The notes beneath the pieces are model-generated. The model did no database searches. It saw only the letters and a list, made by a program, of their open reading frames with translations, and was not told the DNA's origin. Source: an uncultured Bacilli bacterium (GTDB taxonomy: Bacteria > Bacillota_I > Bacilli_A > RF39 > UBA660). From it: a stretch of DNA of 10,030 bases. Position 1 is the stretch's first letter; each line of letters opens with the position of its first letter. Shown here piece after piece: positions 1 to 6,603 of this stretch. The position numbers and the translations under genes are program-made. The stretch lies in contig CASDHD010000044.1 of the NCBI GenBank assembly GCA_949280095.1, positions 1 to 10,030 of the forward strand, written 5' to 3'.

Positions 1-1
1 A

Positions 2-30
2 AGTTTACGTTGTTGTTTTTATTTTGTCAA
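2..30 (-). promoter_or_regulatory. Promoter pointing out of the left edge
   Basis: On the minus strand a consensus -35 TTGACA (30-25) is followed after 17 bases by TAAACT (7-2). These are the same two boxes with the same spacing as the thrS T-box promoter at 6575-6603. It lies just after the 107-residue gene and would drive a gene beyond the window. The -35 box sits inside the 31-base repeat at 17-47. The gene it serves cannot be seen, so its function is inferred from the match to consensus only. Confidence 0.55.
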
Positions 31-47
31 AGTGTAACTTTTATTTT
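17..47. repeat. 31-base dispersed repeat, left inverted copy
   Basis: This segment matches the reverse complement of 7502-7532 at 28 of 31 positions by hand alignment; the three differences are scattered. The shared core on the plus strand reads TTTTGTCAAA, one variable base, then TGTAACTT. Such a long match is unlikely by chance even in AT-rich DNA. It could be a remnant end of an insertion sequence or a small intergenic repeat family. Its minus strand also supplies the -35 box of the promoter at 2-30. Confidence 0.5.
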
Positions 48-57
48 TGGAATTTTC

Positions 58-381
58 CTATGCCTTTTTTTTATACAATTCTATTGTTTCTTTTGGTCTA
101 AAAAAACGATAATGATATAACTCAACCCGAAGAATACTTTCTTTATTTTCCCAAAGTAAATTTAAAAGATTAGAATTACATTTTCCTCTTATATATTGTT
201 CAAAAAATACATCGTATTCTCCTAATATTTTTGGATTTCCCTCAAAATAAATAGCTGCTTCTTCTATATCATTAAACCATAAAATTTTCTTAAAGCCATA
301 GTTACATAATAAGGTATAATCTTCTCTTTTATGGCTAACCAATATTATTTTTATGAATTGCAATAGTTCTTTTCTTTTCAT
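58..381 (-). CDS. Unrecognised 107-residue protein
   Basis: The start at 381 is well placed behind AGGAGTGTT, and 17 bases separate it from the stop of the preceding 277-residue gene, so it is probably the last gene of the operon that begins with the HD hydrolase and serS. I do not recognise the family. The N-terminal half alternates predicted strands and helices (KIILVSH at about 11-17, KKILWFND at 31-38, a helix rich in E and A at 39-45, then YDVFFEQ at 56-62). That order resembles a small alpha/beta domain, but no catalytic motif stands out. There is no signal peptide or membrane segment. The C-terminus is basic and ends at TAG. Codon use matches the AT-rich neighbours, so nothing suggests recent transfer. 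Confidence 0.75.
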   Translation of the reverse strand: MKRKELLQFIKIILVSHKREDYTLLCNYGFKKILWFNDIEEAAIYFEGNPKILGEYDVFFEQYIRGKCNSNLLNLLWENKESILRVELYHYRFFRPKETIELYKKKA

Positions 382-398
382 AACACTCCTATTTTGAC

Positions 399-1232
399 CT
401 ATATTTTTCTCTTTAAACTTCCTTTACTTTCAATAAAAAGCTCTATATCATTAAAAAACTCTCTTAAAACAGGTGAATGATTAGGCAAATTATCTTCTCC
501 ATAAAGCTCTAACAGTTCTTTTATAATCTCTTCATGATCAATAGAAAAAAAATATGCCTCTATATACATTTTATAACATAAAGTAGGAAACGGATTTTCT
601 TTTAAAAAATTGTCTCCTCGCTTTATTAAAAAATCATAAATAGATTGTATAGCAACACCCATTTCTTCCTCTAATTCTTTTTGGCTTATTCCACTAAATA
701 CTTGTATAAATTCTTTATGATAAGAAGAAAATCCTTTTAAGTAATACTCCTCCGCATAAGCATAATGATAAACCATATTGGCAAATGATTTATTTAATAA
801 TCGTTCATATTTCTTAGAAACACGTAAATAAAAAGAATACAAGTTCATCAAATGAAAATAAAACTCTTTATCATAAATATATTGCCAACGCTTTTCCTGT
901 TCATTAGGCAGATAAACATCGACAAACATACTTCTTTTTTCTTGATAGAAATAAAGCTTATGCAATATTCTTATTTCAGGAATATAATTTAATTCAAAAA
1001 ACATAATAGAAGGCGTTTCTTCTGCTAAATCTTTATATTCAAGTGAAAAAAATGCAATGTACTTTACATATTCTTCTAAAGGAATGAGAGCATAAACCAT
1101 TTCCTCTTCTTCCAACAATCGTTTTAAAATCAATAGACTCTCTTTCGTTATCCCATATTGGCCTATTTCTTTATAAAGAGTACCTATTTCTTTTGCTTTT
1201 TCAACCAAACGATCTTGCAACCATCTTTCCAT
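399..1232 (-). CDS. Unrecognised 277-residue, mostly helical protein
   Basis: The gene starts at an ATG at 1232, five bases after a GGGGGA ribosome-binding site (1238-1243), and lies 21 bases downstream of serS, so it is very likely co-transcribed with it. I do not recognise the family. The sequence is rich in E, K, L, Y and F and appears almost entirely helical, with amphipathic stretches such as ESLLILKRLLEEEE at about 31-44 and EEIIKELLELYGE near 234-246. This pattern would suit a helical-repeat or scaffold protein, but no clear TPR consensus is visible. There is no signal peptide or transmembrane segment, so a cytoplasmic location is likely. Linkage to serS and an alarmone hydrolase hints at a role near translation, but this is inference from position only. 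Confidence 0.8.
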   Translation of the reverse strand: MERWLQDRLVEKAKEIGTLYKEIGQYGITKESLLILKRLLEEEEMVYALIPLEEYVKYIAFFSLEYKDLAEETPSIMFFELNYIPEIRILHKLYFYQEKRSMFVDVYLPNEQEKRWQYIYDKEFYFHLMNLYSFYLRVSKKYERLLNKSFANMVYHYAYAEEYYLKGFSSYHKEFIQVFSGISQKELEEEMGVAIQSIYDFLIKRGDNFLKENPFPTLCYKMYIEAYFFSIDHEEIIKELLELYGEDNLPNHSPVLREFFNDIELFIESKGSLKRKI

Positions 1233-1253
1233 GTAAATCCCCCATTTTTGTTT

Positions 1254-2543
1254 TTATTTGTTCGATATTAATTTTTCTTTACCACCCATGTATGGTCTTA
1301 AAACTTCTGGAATATTAACGCTACCATCTTCGTTTAAATTATTTTCTAAAAATGCAATCAACATTCTTGGTGGAGCAATTACTGTATTATTTAAAGTATG
1401 TGCATATACTTTTTCTCCTTCACTCGTTTTATAACGTATACCTAATCTTCTTGCTTGGGCATCGGTTAAGTTTGAACAAGAACACACTTCAAAATATTTT
1501 TGTTGTCTTGGACTCCATGCTTCTATATCACAAGAACGATATTTTAAATCTGCTAAATCTCCGCTACAACAAACCAATTTTCTTACTGGTATATCCAAAG
1601 TTCTAAACAACTCTACAGAATAATTCCACATTTTTTCGTACCATGCATCACTTTCTTCTGGTTTACAAATCACAACCATTTCTTGTTTTTCAAATTGGTG
1701 AATGCGATATACTCCACGTTCTTCAATTCCATGTGCTCCTACTTCTTTACGAAAGCATGGAGAATAAGAAGTCATCGTAATAGGAAGTTCACTTTCCTTT
1801 AAAATTTGATCTTTAAATTTCGCAATCATACTGTGTTCACTTGTACCAATTAAATATAAATCTTCCCCTTCAATTTTATACATCATGGCATCTTTTTCTT
1901 CAAAAGACATAACTCCATTAACCGCATCTCCATGAATCATAAATGGCGGAATACAATAAGTAAATCCTTTTTCAATCATAAAATCTCTAGCATAAGCAAG
2001 TACTGCAGAATGAAGTCTTGCAATATCCCCCATTAAATAATAAAAACCATTTCCGCTAACACGACCTGCTGCGTCTTTATCAAGACCATTAAATGACGCC
2101 ATAATATCACTATGATAAGGAATTTCAAAATCGGGAACAATTGGTTCTCCAAAAACTTGTTCCTCTACATTTTTACTATCATCTTCACCAATCGGCACAT
2201 CATCGGCAATGATATTTGGAATCATCATCATTTTCGTTTTAATCTCTTCACGCAAAGCATTTTCTTTCTCTTCTAAAGAAGCGATTTTATCTTTAAGACT
2301 CGCAACTTTTTGCTTTAATTCTTCCGCTTCACTTGGCTTTTTTTCTTGCATAAAAATGCCAATTTGCTTACTTAATTTATTGCATTCACTTTTTAATCCA
2401 TCATTCTCCGTTTGAGTCTCACGAAGAATGATATCTTTATCACGAACTTCATCTACTAAACTATTTTTATGTTCTTGAAACTTCCTCCTATTATTTTCTT
2501 TTACGATTTCTGGGTTTTCTCTTATTAATTTAATATCTATCAT
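1254..2543 (-). CDS. serS: Seryl-tRNA synthetase (SerRS)
   Basis: This cytoplasmic class II synthetase charges tRNA-Ser (and tRNA-Sec where present) with serine. At 429 residues it is full length. The N-terminal MIDIKLIRENPE and the long antiparallel coiled coil at about 27-107 form the tRNA-binding arm. The catalytic core shows the GTSEH serine-binding motif (233-237), motif 2 from FRKE (264-267) to HQFEKQE (282-288), and motif 3 around NTVIAPPRMLIAFLEN (386-401). Phrases such as IARLHSAVLAYARDFM, GAHGIEERGVYRIHQF and HTLNNT are not the Bacillus/E. coli wording; I associate them with a SerRS form common in gut Clostridia. The start has an AGGAG site lying inside the 3' end of the upstream HD gene, only two bases away, so the two genes are probably translationally coupled. 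No T-box is seen ahead of the operon. Confidence 0.97.
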   Translation of the reverse strand: MIDIKLIRENPEIVKENNRRKFQEHKNSLVDEVRDKDIILRETQTENDGLKSECNKLSKQIGIFMQEKKPSEAEELKQKVASLKDKIASLEEKENALREEIKTKMMMIPNIIADDVPIGEDDSKNVEEQVFGEPIVPDFEIPYHSDIMASFNGLDKDAAGRVSGNGFYYLMGDIARLHSAVLAYARDFMIEKGFTYCIPPFMIHGDAVNGVMSFEEKDAMMYKIEGEDLYLIGTSEHSMIAKFKDQILKESELPITMTSYSPCFRKEVGAHGIEERGVYRIHQFEKQEMVVICKPEESDAWYEKMWNYSVELFRTLDIPVRKLVCCSGDLADLKYRSCDIEAWSPRQQKYFEVCSCSNLTDAQARRLGIRYKTSEGEKVYAHTLNNTVIAPPRMLIAFLENNLNEDGSVNIPEVLRPYMGGKEKLISNK

Positions 2544-2545
2544 GG

Positions 2546-3265
2546 TTATACGCTCCTTTTTCTTTCTAATTTTAATTCTAGAATACGTGCTTCCACTAAA
2601 GGAATATAAGGTTTATACTTAGTTAATGCTTTATGACGTTGTTCTTCTGTTGGCAAGTCTTTTACTCGCTCAGGACTTTGATTATGTTCCATATCGGCGA
2701 GTTTGAGTTTTTGCACTTCCAAAATTTCAGAAGGCAAAATACGCTCCTTTATATAACTATCATATGTTGGATAAATGTCTTTATCTCTAGTAAGAACATC
2801 CACAATACAAACAGACTTTTCATTAAAGCGAAAAATATAAGCTAAACTACCTAAAGTAAGGTAATCATCTTCCACTACGTCATGTAAAAATCCTGCTACT
2901 TTTCCTTCATAAGTTTTTAAAGCATCACTAACTACAGATAAATGGATAGATTGTGGATTTCCTGACGAATCCATTCTTTCAGCATAAATTCTTCCCACAA
3001 TCATAATAGCCTTTACGTAATCATCTTCCATATTGGCAATAAACCCAAGTTCTTCTTCTGTAAACCAAATTCGCGCCGAGATTCTATCTACTACTTCATT
3101 AGAAAAGCCAAGAGTTTTCAATTCCTTAAATGGAATTTTAAATTTTTCATCTTTAAGATTTTCTTTAAAAAGCAAGGCTACAACTCTAATAGTGTCCTCT
3201 TCAGTAACAACACTTGCTTCTTGTAGTCTTTTTCGAATTGCTTCTTTTTCTACTTCATATGCCAT
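2546..3265 (-). CDS. Stand-alone HD phosphohydrolase, SpoT/MESH1-like probable (p)ppGpp hydrolase
   Basis: The 239-residue protein carries the HD metal-binding set of the RelA/SpoT hydrolase domain: H108 in a helix (IHLSVVSDAL), H128-D129 in GFLHDVVEDD with the E132-D133 pair, and D191 in KLADMEHN, the counterpart of the family's KLADRLHN. The gaps between these residues are close to those in MESH1-type small alarmone hydrolases. No (p)ppGpp synthetase, TGS or ACT domain is present. The first 100 residues are a helical extension of unknown role. The likely reaction is removal of the 3' pyrophosphate from (p)ppGpp in the cytoplasm, but related HD proteins use other nucleotides. It leads the operon with serS. 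The ATG at 3265 follows GGGGGA (3271-3276) by five bases, and the promoter is at 3314-3341. Confidence 0.8.
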   Translation of the reverse strand: MAYEVEKEAIRKRLQEASVVTEEDTIRVVALLFKENLKDEKFKIPFKELKTLGFSNEVVDRISARIWFTEEELGFIANMEDDYVKAIMIVGRIYAERMDSSGNPQSIHLSVVSDALKTYEGKVAGFLHDVVEDDYLTLGSLAYIFRFNEKSVCIVDVLTRDKDIYPTYDSYIKERILPSEILEVQKLKLADMEHNQSPERVKDLPTEEQRHKALTKYKPYIPLVEARILELKLERKRSV

Positions 3266-3313
3266 TTTAATCCCCCATATACCTTAATGCTCATACTCTT
3301 TATAGCCAACTAA

Positions 3314-3341
3314 AGTATACCATATATTTTTATTTTTTCAA
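3314..3341 (-). promoter_or_regulatory. Promoter of the HD hydrolase-serS operon
   Basis: On the minus strand TTGAAA (3341-3336) is followed after 16 bases by TATACT (3319-3314). A TG one base before the -10 box makes it an extended -10 promoter. The -35 box lies inside the last codons of the upstream kinase-like gene. Transcription should start near 3307, giving a leader of only about 40 bases, too short for a T-box, so serS appears not to be regulated that way. Confidence 0.7.
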
Positions 3342-4049
3342 AATAATCGCTCTTTGATACTCTACTTTTGTTTTCGTATAACTCTTTATTTCTTTCTCTA
3401 GAAAATTAAAATTAAGAGGAATACTTTTACTTAATATAACTTCTTCTTTTGGTACTAAAGTATCTATGAGTCCCACTATATCTTCTTCAGAGAAATCAAA
3501 ATCAAAGTCAAAATCCATACCATGTAATATTTCTAAACATAACATAAAAAGATTTCTTCTTGCTAAAGCATCATAAGAACAAGACGTTGTTAAATCGCCT
3601 GAATCAATATCTAATAATTTTATGTCATGTCCATAAACACAATTTTTAGAATGCCAATCAAAATAAACAATTTTATAAGAAAGTAATTCTTTATAAATTT
3701 GAATTAAAGAAAAACAAATCTTTTTTCGTTCTTTTAACGAAATATTACTTTTCAATACATCGTATAACGTCTTATAATCCTCATAAAATTGCATAGAATA
3801 ACCAAAAAAATAATGATTCTCATAATACAAATCATAAATATCTACCGGTAATGTATTTTCATTATCATGAAGCATTTCCATAATTCTTTTTTTCTTTTTT
3901 CTATAATTTTGTTCTATTATTTTATAAATTATTCCTTCTTTTGCTATCAGTTCACTTTCGCTATTTTGAAGTTCTGTTTTTAGATAATCTTCTAAGAGTA
4001 CCCCCCCCCCATTCTTAATTTCCCATAAAGTTGTCTCTATTTTTGCCAT
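3330..4049 (-). CDS. Small protein-kinase-fold protein with poly-G tract near its start
   Basis: The 239-residue protein has the outline of a protein kinase or aminoglycoside phosphotransferase fold. A candidate ATP-binding lysine is K43 in IIYKII and a candidate helix-C glutamate is E58. A hinge-like GYSMQFYEDYKTLYDVL (83-99) follows. The catalytic loop is YFDWHSKNC with D131 and N136 in the canonical D-x4-N spacing, and LLDIDSGD puts D147 at the DFG position. The normal HRD is FDW here, and the C lobe is short, so activity and substrate (small molecule or protein) are uncertain. A DFDFDFDF stretch lies at 179-186. Codons 14-17 are part of a run of ten G (4001-4010); changing its length by one base gives early stops. 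The gene has its own promoter (4074-4101) and a GGGGGA ribosome site three bases before the ATG. Confidence 0.8.
   Translation of the reverse strand: MAKIETTLWEIKNGGGVLLEDYLKTELQNSESELIAKEGIIYKIIEQNYRKKKKRIMEMLHDNENTLPVDIYDLYYENHYFFGYSMQFYEDYKTLYDVLKSNISLKERKKICFSLIQIYKELLSYKIVYFDWHSKNCVYGHDIKLLDIDSGDLTTSCSYDALARRNLFMLCLEILHGMDFDFDFDFSEEDIVGLIDTLVPKEEVILSKSIPLNFNFLEKEIKSYTKTKVEYQRAIILKK
4001..4010. repeat. Ten-base C/G homopolymer inside the kinase-like gene
   Basis: Ten consecutive C on the plus strand read as G10 in the coding strand, codons 14-17 of the kinase-like gene. It is the longest G/C run I see in this AT-rich window. With ten G the frame is open for 239 residues. With eleven, translation would end after 29 residues; with nine, after 18. 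The next in-frame ATG is at about codon 57, beyond the candidate ATP-binding lysine. Such tracts change length by slipped-strand mispairing and are classic phase-variation switches. A sequencing or assembly error in run length is the main alternative. Confidence 0.8.
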
Positions 4050-4073
4050 ATTTCCCCCTTTTTTGTAAACTAT

Positions 4074-4101
4074 ATTATAAACTTATTTTTTAATTTGTAA
4101 A
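4074..4101 (-). promoter_or_regulatory. Promoter of the kinase-like gene
   Basis: On the minus strand TTTACA (4101-4096) is followed after 16 bases by a perfect TATAAT (4079-4074). Transcription would begin near 4067, with a leader of under 20 bases before the ATG at 4049. It lies just beyond the thrS terminator, so the kinase-like gene is expressed independently of threonine status. Confidence 0.75.
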
Positions 4102-4119
4102 GGTTTTAACTACTTTACT

Positions 4120-4150
4120 AAAAAAAAGAAAAATCCGCTATAGTAGCGAA
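4120..4150 (-). terminator. Intrinsic terminator after thrS
   Basis: A seven-base-pair stem (4144-4150 with 4134-4140, including one G-U pair) closes a three-base loop. It is followed in the transcript by a U-rich tract of about 14 bases (4133-4120) broken by a single C. It begins seven bases past the thrS stop and ends the T-box operon. Confidence 0.85.
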
Positions 4151-4156
4151 CTATTC

Positions 4157-5911
4157 TTATTTTCTATTCAAAATAACATCTTTTATAAATTTTACAAATT
4201 CACTCATAGAAACAGTTGTTGTTGCATCACTTCCATATTTACGATAAGAAATCGCTTTTTCGTCTACTTCTTTTTGGCCTAACACAAGCGTAAATGGTAT
4301 TTTTCTTATCACAGACTCACGCATACGATAGCCCACTTTCTCTTCTCTTTTATCAAGTTCTACACGCACATTGTTATCAAATAACTCTTGATAGATTTCT
4401 TCGGCATATTCTAAATGGTATTCGTTATTGACAGGCAGTATGTTTACTTGTACTGGACTTAACCATGTAGGAAGAGCGCCTTTTGTTTCTTCTAAGTAGT
4501 AAGCTATAGTTCGATCAATTGCTCCTAAGACTGCACGATGAAGCACTACAGGTGTTTTCTTCTCGCCATCTTTATCAACATATTTTAAATCAAATTTCAT
4601 AGGAAGACAAAAATCAATTTGACAAGTAGATAAAGTTATTTCATTACCAACAGCTGGTTTAACTTGTACATCAAGTTTCGGTCCATAGAATGCAGCTTCT
4701 CCAATTTTTTCTATATAAGGAATTCCTATTTCGTCTAATATTTCTCGTAGTTTATTTTCAGCATTATTCCACATCTCATCATCAGGATGGTATTTTTTCT
4801 TATCTTCTGGGTCTCTTAAAGACAATTCAAAATGGTAATCTTTTATTTCTAATTCTTGATATACTTCCAAAATCAAGTCCACCACCGATTTAAATTCACT
4901 ACCAATTTGCTCAGGTGTTACAAATAAATGCGCATCGTTTTGGCAAAAACTTCTTACTCTCTCAATTCCTTTTAAGGCCCCACTTGCTTCAAAACGACAA
5001 TCTCTAGCAATTTCCCCAATACGAAGTGGAAGATCACGATAAGAATGAATGTCATTTGCATAAATCATCATATGGTGAGGACAATTCATAGGACGAAGAA
5101 CAAATTCTTCTCCTTCTACTTCCATTTTGGGAAACATACTATCTTGATAATGTTCCCAGTGTCCACTTGTTTTATAAAGTTCGACATTCCCAAGAGGTGG
5201 CGTTAAAACATGTTTATAGCCAAGTTTCTTTTCTTTTCCTTTAATATAGTTTTCAAACTCTTCCCAAATTATATACCCATTAGGTAAATACATAGGAAGT
5301 CCTTTTCCTACCAAATCACTTGTCATAAAAATTCCTAAATCTTTCCCAAGTTTACGATGGTCGCGGTTTTTAGCTTCTTCAAGTTCTTCTAAGTAAGCAT
5401 TTAACTCTTCTTCAGTTGGAAAACAAACGCCATAAATTCTTTGTAAAACTTTGTTATTTACGTCACCTTTCCAATAAGCTCCACTAAATTTAATCAATTT
5501 AAAGTATTTACACTCTTTTACAGTTTCAACATGTGGTCCACGACAAAGGTCTGTAAAATCTCCTTGCGTATAAGTAGAAATAGTTACTTCATTTTCATCC
5601 ATTCTACTAATTAAATCGATTTTATAGGGATCGTCCTTGAACTGTTCTAAAGCTTCACCTTTACTAATTTCATTTCTAACAATTCTTTTACCATCTTTTG
5701 CTATTTTCTTCATTTCTTTCGTAATTGTTTCAATGTCACCATCAGTTATTACCTTATCCCCTAAATCCACATCATAATAGAACCCTGTATCAATAACAGG
5801 ACCTACCCAAAATTTAGCATCAGGCCAAATATGTTTAATCGCTTGTGCCATCATGTGTGCACAACTATGGTTTAATTTGTTTAAATATTCATCTTCTTTA
5901 AAATTTATCAT
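4157..5911 (-). CDS. thrS: Threonyl-tRNA synthetase (ThrRS) without TGS domain
   Basis: ThrRS charges tRNA-Thr and removes mis-attached serine. The 584-residue protein begins directly at the editing domain, whose zinc-like site is intact: H15 and H19 in HSCAH, and C123 and H127 in DLCRGPH. The class II catalytic core has C277 in RPMNCPHH, motif 2 with H328 in RVRSFCQNDAH, and H458 in VLHRAVLGAIDR, the three residues that bind the catalytic zinc. The anticodon-binding domain runs from about 485 to the end. Typical bacterial enzymes are about 640 residues; the missing part is the N-terminal TGS domain, as in mycoplasmas. The start at 5911 has an AAGGAG site and no in-frame upstream room for TGS, since the 140-residue gene ends 16 bases before it. 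Expression is under the Thr T-box at 6369-6560. Confidence 0.97.
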   Translation of the reverse strand: MINFKEDEYLNKLNHSCAHMMAQAIKHIWPDAKFWVGPVIDTGFYYDVDLGDKVITDGDIETITKEMKKIAKDGKRIVRNEISKGEALEQFKDDPYKIDLISRMDENEVTISTYTQGDFTDLCRGPHVETVKECKYFKLIKFSGAYWKGDVNNKVLQRIYGVCFPTEEELNAYLEELEEAKNRDHRKLGKDLGIFMTSDLVGKGLPMYLPNGYIIWEEFENYIKGKEKKLGYKHVLTPPLGNVELYKTSGHWEHYQDSMFPKMEVEGEEFVLRPMNCPHHMMIYANDIHSYRDLPLRIGEIARDCRFEASGALKGIERVRSFCQNDAHLFVTPEQIGSEFKSVVDLILEVYQELEIKDYHFELSLRDPEDKKKYHPDDEMWNNAENKLREILDEIGIPYIEKIGEAAFYGPKLDVQVKPAVGNEITLSTCQIDFCLPMKFDLKYVDKDGEKKTPVVLHRAVLGAIDRTIAYYLEETKGALPTWLSPVQVNILPVNNEYHLEYAEEIYQELFDNNVRVELDKREEKVGYRMRESVIRKIPFTLVLGQKEVDEKAISYRKYGSDATTTVSMSEFVKFIKDVILNRK

Positions 5912-5927
5912 AACTTACTCCTTCTTT

Positions 5928-6350
5928 CTATATAATTTCTATTTTAATTTCTTTTTTTAATTCTTTTAAAGCACGTTCTATTTTATCAGCTTCTTTTTTA
6001 TTGGAAATTGTTATTTTTCCAAAAGAACTAAATAACTTAAGTTCTTTAAACCCGCCTTTTGGTCCAACTTTTTTTACAATTTCCTTAGCATCTTTTAAAG
6101 ATTTCAAAAAAGTTTCTTCACGTCTTTTTAAAAAATCTAAATATTCCTCATCGATAATATCCAATCTATCAAGTACGACTGTTGCAACACCATATCCATC
6201 AAAATATACGTTAATAACTGCTGTATATGTATCACTTTTAAAAGCATTTCCCATTGTATATCCTTCTAATCCACTTGTTAAACCAGGAAAATAGTAACTT
6301 AAATCGGCATTCAAACGTACTTTAATGGGGGTCAAAAATTCTCCAAACAT
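5928..6350 (-). CDS. Unrecognised 140-residue protein in the thrS T-box operon
   Basis: This is the first gene after the T-box and is followed by thrS after 16 bases, so it is made when tRNA-Thr is uncharged. I do not recognise the family. The N-terminal half (to about residue 60) looks beta-rich, with PIKVRLNADLSYYFPG and YTAVINVYFDGYGVATVVLD. A charged helix follows (66-93), then GPKGGF at about 95-100, a strand (GKITIS) and a strongly basic/acidic C-terminal helix ending in KKEIKIEII. There is no signal peptide or membrane segment and no resemblance to a TGS domain. A strong AGGAGGA site precedes the ATG at 6350. Its promoter and operon suggest a role in threonine supply, tRNA-Thr quality control or ThrRS function, which is inference from context only. 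Confidence 0.8.
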   Translation of the reverse strand: MFGEFLTPIKVRLNADLSYYFPGLTSGLEGYTMGNAFKSDTYTAVINVYFDGYGVATVVLDRLDIIDEEYLDFLKRREETFLKSLKDAKEIVKKVGPKGGFKELKLFSSFGKITISNKKEADKIERALKELKKEIKIEII

Positions 6351-6368
6351 TAAAAATTCCTCCTAAAC

Positions 6369-6407
6369 AAAAAACGCAAGCCCATCCCTAAGGAGCAAAG
6401 ACTTGCG
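6369..6407 (-). terminator. Regulated terminator of the T-box leader
   Basis: In the transcript CGCAAG (6407-6402) pairs with CUUGCG (6380-6375), with inner UCC/GGA pairing, and a run of six U follows (6374-6369). The GCAA at the base of this stem is also one arm of the antiterminator helix, so the two folds exclude each other. Confidence 0.88.
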
Positions 6408-6560
6408 GTACCATCCTTTATTTTACTTAATTTAGATAACGGCTATTAACCGGGGAGTATGAATCCCTCTAGAAAGTAGTAACTTTATTCTTTATTTATT
6501 CATTTTCACCAACCATGAACTCTCTTGAAAACAATGGAATAAAATCATGTCTTCCATCAA
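6369..6560 (-). promoter_or_regulatory. Threonyl T-box riboswitch
   Basis: On the minus strand the conserved T-box reads GGATGGTACCGC (6416-6405). The antiterminator is AAGGA (6418-6414) pairing with UCCUU (6394-6390) and GCAA (6406-6403) pairing with UUGC (6398-6395), with the UGGU bulge that binds the tRNA acceptor end. Upstream are the Stem I distal elements AGAGAG (6525-6520) and GGTTGGTGAAAA (6514-6503), and the Stem III hairpin ending in the conserved CCGTTATC (6442-6435). The best specifier is the Thr codon ACT at 6480-6478, followed by A; a second ACT follows directly. Uncharged tRNA-Thr is expected to stabilise the antiterminator and let transcription into the 140-residue gene and thrS. 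The UGGU bulge predicts discriminator base A in tRNA-Thr. Confidence 0.93.
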
Positions 6561-6574
6561 CAATTTATGAACTT

Positions 6575-6603
6575 AGTTTAACACTTTACTTATTTAATGT
6601 CAA
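6575..6603 (-). promoter_or_regulatory. Promoter of the T-box/thrS operon
   Basis: A consensus -35 TTGACA (6603-6598) is followed after exactly 17 bases by TAAACT (6580-6575) on the minus strand. The -35 box lies within the last codons of the Rpn-type gene. The predicted start near 6568 is just before T-box Stem I, which supports this assignment. Confidence 0.8.

Noticed and set aside
3266..3329. T-box or other riboswitch for serS
   Set aside because: The leader is only about 40 bases and contains no T-box sequence; no such motif occurs between the HD gene and serS either.
4001..4010. G-quadruplex at the G10 run
   Set aside because: There is a single run without three neighbouring G runs in suitable distance, so an intramolecular quadruplex is not supported.
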